Positions 17,129-26,456 of a stretch of DNA of 44,034 nucleotides are shown here, piece after piece. Position 1 is the stretch's first letter. Each line of letters begins with the position of its first letter. The notes under the pieces were generated by a model. It was not told the origin of the DNA. It searched no databases and saw only the letters and a program-made list of their open reading frames with translations. Origin of the DNA: Mesoaciditoga lauensis cd-1655R = DSM 25116 (GTDB taxonomy: Bacteria; Thermotogota; Thermotogae; Mesoaciditogales; Mesoaciditogaceae); assembly GCF_000745455.1 (NCBI RefSeq), contig NZ_JQJI01000020.1:1-44034 (forward strand), written 5' to 3'. A program made the position numbers and the translations under genes.

Positions 17129-19222
17129 TTAATCATTGTCATTCATTTTTTCAAAAATTTCTTTTATCTCTTCTACATTTTCAAGGAAGACTTTCAACAC
17201 TTGCGGATGGAAATGCTTTGGTGATACGCGAGCATCACCTTGAGATATTATTCTTAAAGCTTCTTCATGGGAAAAAGCTTTTTTGTATGGACGGTGAGAA
17301 CGCAGAGCATCGTAAACGTCAACAACGTGAACTATTTGAGCTTCAAGTGGTATATCTTCGCCTCGGAAGCCGCGAGGATAGCCGGTTCCATCGTAGTTTT
17401 CATGATGATACATAGCTATTTTGAGTGCCATCTCAAAGTAGTCAACATTTAATATCTTTTCAGCGTAGATTGTATGTTTTTTCATCTCTTCCCATTCGTT
17501 GGGATTTAATTTTCCAGGTTTTTGAAGTATTTCTTTGGCAATCAAAATCTTTCCTATATCGTGAAGGGGTGCGAATTCTCTTATTTCATTTACAAATTTC
17601 GTTGGCATGTGCATTTTTTCAGCTATTAAAGCCGCTATCTCTCCCACACGAAGGATGTGGTCCCCCGTGGTTTGATCGTAAGATTCAGCTATCGCGGCCA
17701 GTCTTCGTGCAAATTCAATATACGCATTTTTGAAAAGATCGCTGTTCAATTTGATGGATAAAAAGGCTTTAGCAACTTCTTGAAACGCTTTTGCGACTTC
17801 CAAATCTTTTGCTGAAAATGATTTATCAGAATCTTTTGCAAGATCGACACACATATTTCCATCCCATGTTTTTCCAATTGATAAAGGAATAAAGAGGCTT
17901 TGTTTGATCGGTTTGGCATTTTTCCTGAAAACCTCAGAAACTTGTGGTGGAAATTTTTGTTCGTTGTATTTTGATATGTCTACAATGGTCACCTCATCAG
18001 GGTTAAACATGTATTTCGCATCCAAAAAAAGCGCATTTAGTGCATCTTTGTTATGCCCAACAGCTGAAACAAAACTCCACTTTCCATTTTCTTTTTTGCT
18101 GACGCTGCCATAATCACCTTCTAAAACAAGTATCGCCGTTGAAAGCACTTTCCCCATGAAAATTTCTTCATTGTCTTTAAGCAAATCGCTTTGGGAAGAA
18201 AGCAGCTTCAAAATCTCAGAATATTTTTTTCTAATTGTGTTTTCCATTTGCATACTCTTTTGCAAATTCGCCTGAGCTTTTTTCAGTTTTTCATTGAAGG
18301 TTTCAAGCTCTTTGTTCCTTTCTACCAACTTAATGGTTGCTTTTTCTACTTTGCGTTTCAAGAGTTTGTTTGTGTATATTAAAGAAAATACGATCGCGCT
18401 TAGACTTATCAAAGCATAAATCAAGAGGCTCTTCAGCCAGGGAGGCATACCCAAAAATTCCACATTGTAGTTAAGATACTTATTGATAATTTGGTGGTAT
18501 TTAGAAGATGGATCACTTTTCATCTCTTTCAAATCGATATCTATTTTTCTCAACACGTTTAAAAGGGCAGGATTTTTCTTTGAAGCGGCAAAGACGATCT
18601 TCACAGGATCGAAAATTATAGAGGTTCCTTTTACATCATATTTTTTAGCATAGAGATCTACGTAAAGTCTTGTAACAACGCCTGCATCTACTTTCCCATC
18701 CTTAACAGCTCTTAACACTGAGGGATAATCTGGAAATTCCATGAATTTCACCGGTATTTCAAATTTTTCAAAAAGCTCACGAACGTTGTTAGGCCCTGTA
18801 TAGTACACATCACCTGACATAACTCCTATGGTTTTTCCTCTTAAAGAAAAAATATCGTTAAAGTTTTCATCTTTTCGTTGACATATATCCGCCCAGTTTA
18901 AATAAACAGGTTCTCTGGAAAAGTAAGCATATTTTGCTCTCTCTGGAGAATAAGCAACAGAGGTTAACAGATCTATTTTCCCCTCTTTTAGATCCTCAAG
19001 AAGATCTTTTAACGTTCCAAATTTATAAGTTATATTCCATCCTTCTCTTTTGGCTATGTAATTCAACAATTCTATGGATATGCCTGAAATTTTGCCATTT
19101 TCCATTTTATATGACAGAAAGTTATCATCATATGTGCCTACCTTTAACGTCAAGGCAGCAACACTGGAAGATATCAAAATAAAAAGAAAAAAAGAAAGTA
19201 AAAATAATCCTAGCTTTTTCAC
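17129..19222 (-). CDS. periplasmic-sensor HD-GYP phosphodiesterase
   Basis: 697 residues. Signal peptide (about 1-23); an SBP_bac_3-type amino-acid-binding sensor domain (about 24-250); one membrane segment (about 262-283, LLIYALISLSAIVFSLIYTN); a coiled coil; a GAF-like domain (about 340-490); and an HD-GYP domain (about 500-690) with PLHDIGKI, HTIYAEKIL, HHENYDGTGYP and DVYDAL. HD-GYP enzymes hydrolyse cyclic di-nucleotides, mainly c-di-GMP. It likely senses a small solute outside and lowers c-di-GMP inside. GTG start with GGAGG upstream. Single gene; repeat elements lie on both sides, and its TAA is formed at the edge of element copy 1. Confidence 0.9.
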   Translation of the reverse strand: MKKLGLFLLSFFLFILISSSVAALTLKVGTYDDNFLSYKMENGKISGISIELLNYIAKREGWNITYKFGTLKDLLEDLKEGKIDLLTSVAYSPERAKYAYFSREPVYLNWADICQRKDENFNDIFSLRGKTIGVMSGDVYYTGPNNVRELFEKFEIPVKFMEFPDYPSVLRAVKDGKVDAGVVTRLYVDLYAKKYDVKGTSIIFDPVKIVFAASKKNPALLNVLRKIDIDLKEMKSDPSSKYHQIINKYLNYNVEFLGMPPWLKSLLIYALISLSAIVFSLIYTNKLLKRKVEKATIKLVERNKELETFNEKLKKAQANLQKSMQMENTIRKKYSEILKLLSSQSDLLKDNEEIFMGKVLSTAILVLEGDYGSVSKKENGKWSFVSAVGHNKDALNALFLDAKYMFNPDEVTIVDISKYNEQKFPPQVSEVFRKNAKPIKQSLFIPLSIGKTWDGNMCVDLAKDSDKSFSAKDLEVAKAFQEVAKAFLSIKLNSDLFKNAYIEFARRLAAIAESYDQTTGDHILRVGEIAALIAEKMHMPTKFVNEIREFAPLHDIGKILIAKEILQKPGKLNPNEWEEMKKHTIYAEKILNVDYFEMALKIAMYHHENYDGTGYPRGFRGEDIPLEAQIVHVVDVYDALRSHRPYKKAFSHEEALRIISQGDARVSPKHFHPQVLKVFLENVEEIKEIFEKMNDND

Positions 19223-19228
19223 CTACAT

Positions 19229-19285
19229 AACCTCCACGTGAAGCGGGATCGAACTGCATTATACTATAACTCATGTTGTGCATGA
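19229..19285 (-). promoter_or_regulatory. possible promoter of the HD-GYP gene
   Basis: TATAAT on the minus strand, about 35 bases before the GTG start, with a poor -35 (TTCATG) 17 bases upstream that falls inside the end of repeat copy 2. If used, the mobile element contributes the -35. Confidence 0.35.
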
Positions 19286-19639
19286 ACATTACAAAAAGTA
19301 TTACAAGAGACATTACAAAAGTTCTCTATGAGAACATGTGAGCATCAAACATTGGAATACAATTCTTTTTGATTTAATATCCGCTTTCCAAGCGGTCAAG
19401 ACGATTTTTTTCGAAGTCCTGTCAGAACGGATTCGCTCCTTTTTCTATCTTACAATTCAAAATATGAGGCACGCTCAGACATTCATCCATGAGTGCTTCG
19501 CTTTCCCGGCACCTCCTGTGCCTCTCAACCTCATATTTGTGAATTTCCAGATGGGGATCTCATATGTTCTGACAAGTACTTCGAGGGTGAGATTTAATCA
19601 CTTTTTGAAATACTTTGTAATATTGGCACACAATGTGAG
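19270..19639 (+). mobile_element. long palindromic MITE-like element, family A, copy 2 (intact, with target duplication)
   Basis: About 370 bases with inverted ends CTCATGTTGTGC and GCACACAATGTGAG. It is flanked by a perfect 7-base direct repeat ACTATAA (19263-19269 and 19640-19646), the mark of transposition. Inside: hairpin CCGCTT-tcc-AAGCGG; a stem CCTGTCAGAAC / GTTCTGACAAG; a second stem TTCAAAATATGAGG / CCTCATATTTGTGAA; and two inner hairpins, CATTCAT-cc-ATGAGTG and GGCACctccTGTGCC, which together make a cloverleaf. No open frame encodes a transposase, so it is non-autonomous. Confidence 0.8.
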
Positions 19640-19675
19640 ACTATAACAATCTGCCACAAAAAACACGTGTTCTTT

Positions 19676-19703
19676 TTGAATTTCGATCCTCATGACATAT
19701 AAT
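19676..19703 (+). promoter_or_regulatory. promoter of the alpha/beta hydrolase gene
   Basis: -35 TTGAAT (19676-19681), 16-base spacer, -10 TATAAT (19698-19703). Initiation near 19710 excludes the earlier TTG at 19709 as a start codon. Confidence 0.75.
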
Positions 19704-19747
19704 TCAAGTTGCATAATTTTAATGAAAGAGGTGAAAAACTCAATTCC

Positions 19748-20650
19748 ATGTATTCTTCATCGAGAAAAGTGAATTTCACAATTGAAAAAAAGGATTCATA
19801 TTCTTTGCTCAGATTCAAAAGCCCGAAACCTTCAGGAATAGATGTCGTTGATAACGCAAAGGCACTCATCTTCTACCCTTCCAATGATACCACCAAAAAT
19901 GCGTTGATATTCGTGCACGGCACGGGGCAAAGAAATTTCGATCACCTTAAATATTATCCTCAATTTTTTTCTAAAAATGGTTATGTGACGTTGATGCCGG
20001 TGCTACCTTACCATTTTGATAGAACTCCTCCAGGCAAAAAAAGCGGAACCGCTTTCATAAAAGGGACGGATGTGGAATTGGCAGAACGTTTTGATCAGGC
20101 AGTAACCGACATCTTAACATACGTTGACTTTTTGGAAAGTAAGGGCTTTGAAAAGGTTGATATTATGGGCTTCAGTTTTGGTGGCATGATCGCTACCATT
20201 GCCATGGCGATAGATAAAAGAATAGAAAAAGGCGTGTTCGTGGTTACGGGCGGAAACTACGAATACATCACCTGGAAAAGCGTTGCCACCAAAATACTTC
20301 GCGTTTCATATGAGGAAAACAAAGAATGTAATCCTTCCGAATGTGCGTTGAAACATAAAATGTTTGACATTGCTGCAAAGAAATTCCATTCTTTAGACGA
20401 CTTAGAAGATTTACCGGTTTGTTTCACATATGATCCATCAATCTTTGCTCACCTTATACCACCAAGAAAGGTGCTCTTTTTCAAAGCCGCTTTCGATCCT
20501 TTTATTCCTTCCACTTCCTCAGATGATCTATGGAAAAGGTTGGGAAAACCTAAAAGATACGTTTTACCTTCTGGCCATTTGAGTGCCCATTTGATATTCA
20601 AAAAGTTTATAGCGAAAAAAAGCTTGGAATTCTTGAATAGCGCTGAATAA
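19748..20650 (+). CDS. alpha/beta hydrolase
   Basis: 300 residues from the ATG at 19748; an in-frame TTG at 19709 coincides with the predicted transcription start and is rejected. Serine-hydrolase features: HGTGQRNFDH (oxyanion loop), nucleophile Ser in GFSFGGM, Asp in KAAFDPFIP, and His in SGHLSAH near the end. It has no signal peptide, so it is probably cytoplasmic. It resembles dienelactone-hydrolase/ABHD18-like esterases; the substrate cannot be told. Two Cys (ECNPSEC) sit in the cap region. It is a lone gene between two copies of the palindromic element. Confidence 0.8.
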   Translation: MYSSSRKVNFTIEKKDSYSLLRFKSPKPSGIDVVDNAKALIFYPSNDTTKNALIFVHGTGQRNFDHLKYYPQFFSKNGYVTLMPVLPYHFDRTPPGKKSGTAFIKGTDVELAERFDQAVTDILTYVDFLESKGFEKVDIMGFSFGGMIATIAMAIDKRIEKGVFVVTGGNYEYITWKSVATKILRVSYEENKECNPSECALKHKMFDIAAKKFHSLDDLEDLPVCFTYDPSIFAHLIPPRKVLFFKAAFDPFIPSTSSDDLWKRLGKPKRYVLPSGHLSAHLIFKKFIAKKSLEFLNSAE

Positions 20651-20720
20651 CAAGATTCGTCGGTGAAAATTCATGAATTTTGAAAAGAACTCCTCCAAAT
20701 TATGCGAGTTGAATCAAGAA

Positions 20721-21060
20721 CTCACGTTGTGCGTGAACATTACGAAAGGTATTGCATGGAGACATATGAGCAACATTTGAATACAACATTTTGATTTAGA
20801 ATCCGCTTTCCAAGCGGTCAAGATGATTTTTTCGAAGTCCTGTCAGAACGGATTCGCTCCTTTTTCCATCTTAGCATGTAAAATATGAGGCACGCTCAGA
20901 CACTCATCCATGAGTGCTTCACTTTCTTGGCACGTCCTGTGGCCTCTCAACCTCATATTTATGAATTTCCAGATGGGGAGCTCATATGTTCTGACAAGTA
21001 CTTCGAGAGTGAGGTTTAATTTCTTTTTGAAATACTTTGTAACATGACGCACAACATGAG
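20721..21060 (+). mobile_element. long palindromic element, family A, copy 3
   Basis: Ends CTCACGTTGTGC and GCACAACATGAG. Shares the CCGCTTtccAAGCGG hairpin, TCCTGTCAGAACGGATTCGCTC, the GGCACGCTCAGACACTCATCC arm (given partly) and CATATGTTCTGACAAGTACTTCG with copy 2. The flanks (TCAAGAA and TAATTAC) do not match, so no target duplication is visible. Confidence 0.8.
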
Positions 21061-21106
21061 TAATTACGTTCCTAAAAGGCAGAACATTGATAAAATTCCA
21101 TACAAA

Positions 21107-21153
21107 TCCGCCCCCGCGTGCGGGGGAAGTGGCAGCAAAGCTGCCGAAGGGGG
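21107..21153 (-). repeat. REP-like palindrome, copy d
   Basis: CCCCCGC-gt-GCGGGGG, AAGT, GGCAGC-aaa-GCTGCC, then GGGGG. Same orientation as copy c. It lies about 65 bases beyond the stop of the Omp85-like gene. Confidence 0.75.
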
Positions 21154-21219
21154 CAAAGTTTTGAGAGGAACCAAAGAGAAGTGGAATGTTCGCGCACAGG
21201 TTGAGCTTTTAAATTAAAA

Positions 21220-22392
21220 TCAAAATTCCAAATAGAATTTCAATGACTTCCCAAAGAAAAGTTCAGGTTCAAGGCTACCAACGGGAGTTTTGAACTTTAT
21301 ACCTATTCCGATGGAAAATTTGAAATCATCCAAAGAGAATTCCCCACTTTTTATGAAAGCCTCCTGCAAAATGATCTCCGGAGTTAAAAAAGTCATCTGG
21401 GAAGATTTGGATATCTTAAAGGAAGAAGTGAATGGTACGCCTATCCTTTCTTCCAAAAGCGACATAAAAGGCGTAGAAAATGCTCTTAAATCGTATCCTT
21501 TTAAATCAGAAGTTTGCCCAAAGTAATATTTGGACATGAGGGGAGTATTTTCACCGTTGTAAACCGAATATGACCGCGTTAAGGTGTAAATTTGTGCAAT
21601 TATCCTGTAATAATATCTCATATCCAGATTGAGCGTCGTGAAATCTTCATTTACTCCTCGCTCTAATCCCGCATTCCACTTCAAATAGCTTCTGCCTTCA
21701 CCAAAATAAGAAATGTGCTTTAGCACAAAAGAGATGGAGTTAACGTTTGAATCGGTTTGGGAAAGATTTGTAGAAGAATTTGTTTTGCTCGTATAGGAAG
21801 CCATGAAAAGATTTCCCGCATCCCACTCATATCCCAATCCCACGGTAAATCCTTGTGAATCGTAATAAAACGATTTTGCCGGTGTTTGCCAATACAAATT
21901 CTTTAAATCACCGTATTCAGCTTTAAAAGAAAAATGGGTACCAAAAGCTCTAGGAGAAGACAATCCAACGGTATATCCACCCCAAAATACGCTAAAAGGT
22001 GAAAGATTGAAGAATCTCAGCGTTCCATACATTCCAACACCAAGGCCAAAGAGATCGTTGTTTTCAATTCCAACACCTTTTTCCAAATCTATAACGGGGA
22101 TAAAATGCGCCTTTTCTTTTAAATTGACGACAAGAATATAATCATCCCCAGTGGATTTCAAATCCATGTAAACGTCTGAAAAAAGTCCAGAATTCAACAG
22201 CGCGTTTTGAGATCTTTCAAGAGCATCGATATCAAGTTTCATGTTTTTTGTGTAATTTAACAAATTGAGAACGATGAATTCTTTGGTCGTCGTGTTGCCT
22301 TTCACTTCAACTTCCACGATACGATCTTTTGCAAATGCAAGAAAAGATAAAGAAAAAAGGAGAAGGAAGAAAATCACAAGATATTTTTTCAT
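21220..22392 (-). CDS. Omp85/BamA-like outer-membrane beta-barrel with one POTRA domain
   Basis: 390 residues. Signal peptide (about 1-21, ending FLAFA), one POTRA domain (about 24-95, VEVKGNTTTKEFIVLNLL and SGLFSDVYMDL), then a 16-strand-type barrel rich in alternating aromatics. FGQTSDLKGYDLRAF contains an LRGY-like motif of Omp85 proteins, and the chain ends in FYLEF with the aromatic C-terminus of barrels. BamA usually has five POTRAs and TamA three, so this is a minimal member. It overlaps the sugar-binding-protein gene by 4 bases (ATGA), placing it last in the ABC operon. Possible roles: outer-sheath porin, translocase or insertase; unknown. Confidence 0.8.
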   Translation of the reverse strand: MKKYLVIFFLLLFSLSFLAFAKDRIVEVEVKGNTTTKEFIVLNLLNYTKNMKLDIDALERSQNALLNSGLFSDVYMDLKSTGDDYILVVNLKEKAHFIPVIDLEKGVGIENNDLFGLGVGMYGTLRFFNLSPFSVFWGGYTVGLSSPRAFGTHFSFKAEYGDLKNLYWQTPAKSFYYDSQGFTVGLGYEWDAGNLFMASYTSKTNSSTNLSQTDSNVNSISFVLKHISYFGEGRSYLKWNAGLERGVNEDFTTLNLDMRYYYRIIAQIYTLTRSYSVYNGENTPLMSKYYFGQTSDLKGYDLRAFSTPFMSLLEERIGVPFTSSFKISKSSQMTFLTPEIILQEAFIKSGEFSLDDFKFSIGIGIKFKTPVGSLEPELFFGKSLKFYLEF

Positions 22393-23657
22393 TTTGAACG
22401 CTCCCTTTCAAGAATTTCGTCCACCTTTTTTGCCGCATTGTCAAAAGCTTGTTGAGGCGTTTTCACGTTATGTTTAACCTCTTGAAGCGCTTCGTAAAGT
22501 ATGTGTCTTATCTGGATGATATCCACGTTAACAGGACGCGGCCTGGCGTATGGAATGGAATCTATGGCAACCTTCAATTGAGGATATTTCTTCCATATCA
22601 ATCTTATTTGAAGGGAATTGAGAGCGGATTTTCTTACAGGAAGGTACCCCGTATTCTCGTACCAATACAACGTATTTTTTGTGTCTGTCATCCAGGTAAT
22701 GAATTGCCAAGCAGCCTTTTGTTTTTCGGGAGATATTCCCTTTATCATGGCTAGTGATCCTCCTCCAAGTGTCGTCACCGTTGCTTTGTGAGAAGGAAGC
22801 ATTGCCACCCCTAAATTCCATGGCAAATTATCGAGAGCGTATCTTATTCCTCCACTTGTCATCGGTCCCATCGCTATTTTTCCCATCATGAATGCTTGAA
22901 CACCTTCCTGATAGCTCATATTTCGCGGTGAAATTCCCATGTCAAACCAGCTTTTCCATTCTTTGAGCGCTTCCACGGCGGGTGGTTGATTCACCAGACA
23001 TTTAGTCATTGAATCATTGAAGATCCTTCCACCGTTTTGCCATATAAGCGGCTCGAATTCGTAAAAAGCTGTGCTCTCACCATTTACACCCCAAAAGAGC
23101 CCGTATTGGGTGGGTTTAGAATTTGGGCTTCTTCGAACCGTGAGTTTCTTCGCCATTTTCACCATTTCATCCCACGTTTTTGGAGGTTTGGTTGGATCCA
23201 GGCCAGCCCTTTGAAACAGATCTTTGTTGTAAAAAAGCATAAGGCAACTTATGTTGAACGGAATGGCAAAAACTCTCCCATTTATCACGACGGTTTTCCA
23301 AAAAGAATCAACAAAATCGTCTTTAAAGGAGGGAGTTTCTTCAACAAACTTTGACAAATCTAAGAGCTGAGAATTGGCGGTAAATATCCTTAAATGTTCT
23401 ATGTTCAATTGCACAACATCCGGTGTTCGATGGGAAAGGAAAGCCGCTTTGAGCTTTGTCACCATTTGATCGTAAGTTCCCTGGTATATCGCTATCACGT
23501 GAATGTTTGGATGGGTAGAATTGAAATCCGAAACAAGCTTATCCAAAGCTGGTTTTTGGTAATCAGCCATGGAATGCCAAAAAACAAGTGTGATCTTTGA
23601 AAAACCCATGGATAAAACGAAAACCGCTAACAACAGGAATACCATGTATTTCTTCAC
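22389..23657 (-). CDS. sugar ABC transporter substrate-binding protein (CUT1, UgpB/MalE type)
   Basis: 422 residues from a GTG at 23657 (AAGGGG eight bases upstream); the longer ATG frame at 23777 lies inside the permease gene. Signal peptide (about 1-19), then the SBP_bac_1 fold: ITLVFWHSMADYQKPALDKLVSDF, NIHVIAIYQGTYDQMVTKL, RVFAIPFNISCLMLFYNKDLF, and GGGSLAMIKG near the middle of the C-lobe. Binds a sugar or glycerol-phosphate-like solute outside the cell membrane. No lipobox Cys. Sits after its two permeases. Confidence 0.9.
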   Translation of the reverse strand: MKKYMVFLLLAVFVLSMGFSKITLVFWHSMADYQKPALDKLVSDFNSTHPNIHVIAIYQGTYDQMVTKLKAAFLSHRTPDVVQLNIEHLRIFTANSQLLDLSKFVEETPSFKDDFVDSFWKTVVINGRVFAIPFNISCLMLFYNKDLFQRAGLDPTKPPKTWDEMVKMAKKLTVRRSPNSKPTQYGLFWGVNGESTAFYEFEPLIWQNGGRIFNDSMTKCLVNQPPAVEALKEWKSWFDMGISPRNMSYQEGVQAFMMGKIAMGPMTSGGIRYALDNLPWNLGVAMLPSHKATVTTLGGGSLAMIKGISPEKQKAAWQFITWMTDTKNTLYWYENTGYLPVRKSALNSLQIRLIWKKYPQLKVAIDSIPYARPRPVNVDIIQIRHILYEALQEVKHNVKTPQQAFDNAAKKVDEILERERSK

Positions 23658-23662
23658 TTCTA

Positions 23663-24490
23663 TCACCCCTTTAAACCGGTTAAGGTTATGCTTTTTATGA
23701 AATGCTTTTGGGCAAAGAAATAAACTACCAAGATGGGTAAAGTTGCTATTATGGTACCAGCCATGAACTGTCCCCATTGAATGCCGCCTTGGGTCCTAAA
23801 CATCGCCAATCCAAGTTGAATGGTTCTCATATCAGGCACGTTGACCACCAGCAAAGGCCAAAAATATCCGTTCCATGACCACATAAAGGAGAAAACCGCA
23901 ATTGTGGAAATGGCAGGTTTTGAAAGTGGAAGAAAGATTTTTGTCAGTATTTGGAATTGGTTACACCCATCTATTATTGCGGCGTCTTCTAACTCACGCG
24001 GAATGGTTAAAAAGAACTGTCTCATGAAAAAGGTGCTGATAGCCGTGGCAGCGTAAGGAAGGACCAACCCTTCATAGGTATTTATCCAGCCGAATTTGGC
24101 AACGACGAGGTATTGGGGAATCATGAGGAGCTGAGAAGGTATCATCATGGTGGCTAAAAGAGAATAAAAAGCAAAGTTTTTTCCTTTGAAGTCCATTCTT
24201 GAAAACGCGTACGCCCCGAGTACCGCCGTTATGATTTGGAAAAGTGTTGTTGCCGACGCGACGACAAAGCTGTTGAGAATGTACCTTGCGAATGGTATTT
24301 TCGAAAAGATAGCCACGTAATTGCTCCATGTTGGATGAGCGGGAAAAAGAGAAAAAGGATTTCTGAATATCTCCCTTAAACTCTTAAAAGAGGTTGAAAA
24401 TGCCCAAAAGAATGGAAATAACATGACAACTGCGCCAAGTATCAGTATTGTATGTTTTAACAACGCCATGAGTGTCTTGGATTTATTCAT
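23663..24490 (-). CDS. sugar ABC transporter permease (MalG/UgpE type)
   Basis: 275 residues with six predicted membrane segments and the EAA loop as ELEDAAIIDGCNQFQILTKIFLPLSKPAI. Typical of the second CUT1 permease. The ATG at 24490 overlaps the stop of the preceding permease and has GAAGGGTG upstream. Its ATPase partner is not encoded in this operon beyond OppD/OppF. Confidence 0.93.
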   Translation of the reverse strand: MNKSKTLMALLKHTILILGAVVMLFPFFWAFSTSFKSLREIFRNPFSLFPAHPTWSNYVAIFSKIPFARYILNSFVVASATTLFQIITAVLGAYAFSRMDFKGKNFAFYSLLATMMIPSQLLMIPQYLVVAKFGWINTYEGLVLPYAATAISTFFMRQFFLTIPRELEDAAIIDGCNQFQILTKIFLPLSKPAISTIAVFSFMWSWNGYFWPLLVVNVPDMRTIQLGLAMFRTQGGIQWGQFMAGTIIATLPILVVYFFAQKHFIKSITLTGLKG

Positions 24491-25424
24491 AGTTCACCCT
24501 TCGTTCCAAAAATTTGAATTGGAAGAGCGTCGCAAGTAATATGATACCCATCAACAGGAAGGCGATAGCCATGGCATAACCCATGTTGTAATAGGAGAAA
24601 GCCTGCCTGTATATGTAAAACACCACAACCGAGGTGGTGTTAAGTGGCCCGCCAGATGGCGTCATGATTTGGACGGGTCCAAAGACCTGGAAAGAGGATA
24701 TGGTGAACATTATCAAAAGGAAAAAAGTTGAAGGCGATAAAAGCGGAAGGGTTATGTACCAAAATTTTTTCGTTTTGTTCGCTCCATCTAAAGAAGCAGC
24801 TTCATAATAAGAATCGGATATAGATTGCAAACCTGCTAAGTAGACAACCGTGGCATATCCCACATTTTGCCATATTCCCAACAGAATTATAACCACTAAA
24901 GCCAAACTTGGACCTTTTAAAAAGACAGGAAGGTTTATGCCAAATCTGTTAAAAAACATCTGACATACTCCAGTTGGATTCGTGAACCAATCTACACCTT
25001 GAAAGCCCATCTTCTCTATGATATGGTTGGCTATTCCCATCTGATTTTCGAAGATCCAGTTGAATCCCATCGCAGCTGCGATGGGAGAAGTTACAACTGG
25101 CATAAAATATATCATCCTATAAACGTTTACCCCTCTCATTTCTTTATCTTTGAGCAGTAGCGCGAAGAACAATCCGAATATCAATGAAAAGGGTATGACG
25201 CCTAAAACGTAGTACAAAGTGTAAAGCATTGAATTCCAAAATTGTTCAGATTTGAGTGCGTTGACGTAATTTTGAAGTCCTGAAAACACGGCGGGCGATG
25301 ACATGTTCCACGAGTAAAAGCTTATGAAAAAAGCATACGCCAGCGGAAAAAACACGAATACCGCCATCACCGTGAATGTTGGGGTTATGAAAAGATAAGC
25401 TTTTACACTCTTTTTATAAGCCAT
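24483..25424 (-). CDS. sugar ABC transporter permease (MalF/UgpA type)
   Basis: 313 residues, six membrane segments, EAA loop as YYEAASLDGANKTKKFWYITLPLLSP. First CUT1 permease. It starts 18 bases after the oppF-like gene without a strong ribosome site, so it is presumably read from the same transcript. Partner of the next permease and binding protein. Confidence 0.93.
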   Translation of the reverse strand: MAYKKSVKAYLFITPTFTVMAVFVFFPLAYAFFISFYSWNMSSPAVFSGLQNYVNALKSEQFWNSMLYTLYYVLGVIPFSLIFGLFFALLLKDKEMRGVNVYRMIYFMPVVTSPIAAAMGFNWIFENQMGIANHIIEKMGFQGVDWFTNPTGVCQMFFNRFGINLPVFLKGPSLALVVIILLGIWQNVGYATVVYLAGLQSISDSYYEAASLDGANKTKKFWYITLPLLSPSTFFLLIMFTISSFQVFGPVQIMTPSGGPLNTTSVVVFYIYRQAFSYYNMGYAMAIAFLLMGIILLATLFQFKFLERRVNYE

Positions 25425-25442
25425 ATCTGGTGCTCATGAAGC

Positions 25443-26456
25443 TTACATTTTCTTATCTTTGTCGTAAAGGTGACACGCCACCATTCTTCCATCATGCTCT
25501 ACCAATTTTGGCTCTTCTATTGAGCATATCTCTTTAGCATACGGGCAGCGTGTATGGAATCTACATCCCGTTGGAATGTTGATAGGGGATGGTATTTCCC
25601 CTTTTGGAACTATCTTTTCTCGTTTCAGCTTTGGATCAGGCACCGGCACGGCACCCATTAATATTTTCGTGTAAGGATGAAGAGGCTCCAAGAAAAGATC
25701 TTCCGTTTTCGCTATTTCCACGATTTTCCCCAAATACATGACGGCTATTCTATCGCATATGTACTTCGCACTTGCCAAATCATGAGTGATGAACAGGTAA
25801 GTCAAGCCGAATTCTTCCTTTATATCGATCATCAATTTCAATATCTGCGATCTAACTGAAACGTCCAACATTGCCGTGGCTTCATCGGCAACCACAAATT
25901 TTGGATTTGTTACTATTGCCCTTGCTATGACAACGCGTTGGCGCTGTCCGCCAGAAAGCTGTCTTGGAAACCGGTTGTAAAATTCTCTGGCGGGTATGAG
26001 GTTAACTTTTTCAAATAGAGAAAGTACTCTTTCTTTTCTTTCAGCAGGAGTGCCTATTTTATGAATCTCCAAAGGATGCGACACCGTTTTTCCTATTCTC
26101 ATGTAAGGATTGAGCGATGCCATTGGGTCCTGAAAGATCATTTGAAAATCTTTTCTTGATCTTCTGAGTTCTTCTTTGGAGAGTTTTGAAATATCTGTTC
26201 CATCAAAAATTATTTTGCCACTTGTCGGTTCTATAAGCCTTATTACCACCCTTCCGGTAGTAGTTTTTCCACTACCCGACTCACCGACAAGCCCAAGCGT
26301 TTCTCCCTTTTTTATTTCAAATGAAATGTCATCGATAGCTTTAACGGTTGGCCTTTCTCTTTTCAACAAAGCTTGAGTCCATGGAATTTTGAGTGGAAAA
26401 TATTTCTTGAGGTGTTCAACTTTCAGCAACGCTTGTTCTGTTTTCGTCTCTTGCAC
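25443..26456 (-). CDS. oppF: oligopeptide-type ABC transporter ATPase (OppF/DppF)
   Basis: 337 residues from a GTG at 26456 with GGAGG eight bases upstream (another GTG at 26465 directly abuts the site). Walker A GESGSGKTT, signature LSGGQRQRV, Walker B FVVADEATAMLDVS, and the C-terminal oligo_HPY region with four Cys-like metal/cluster positions (CRFHTRCPYAKEICS). ADEATAML replaces the common ADEPTSAL. It powers import with OppD. Confidence 0.93.
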   Translation of the reverse strand: MQETKTEQALLKVEHLKKYFPLKIPWTQALLKRERPTVKAIDDISFEIKKGETLGLVGESGSGKTTTGRVVIRLIEPTSGKIIFDGTDISKLSKEELRRSRKDFQMIFQDPMASLNPYMRIGKTVSHPLEIHKIGTPAERKERVLSLFEKVNLIPAREFYNRFPRQLSGGQRQRVVIARAIVTNPKFVVADEATAMLDVSVRSQILKLMIDIKEEFGLTYLFITHDLASAKYICDRIAVMYLGKIVEIAKTEDLFLEPLHPYTKILMGAVPVPDPKLKREKIVPKGEIPSPINIPTGCRFHTRCPYAKEICSIEEPKLVEHDGRMVACHLYDKDKKM

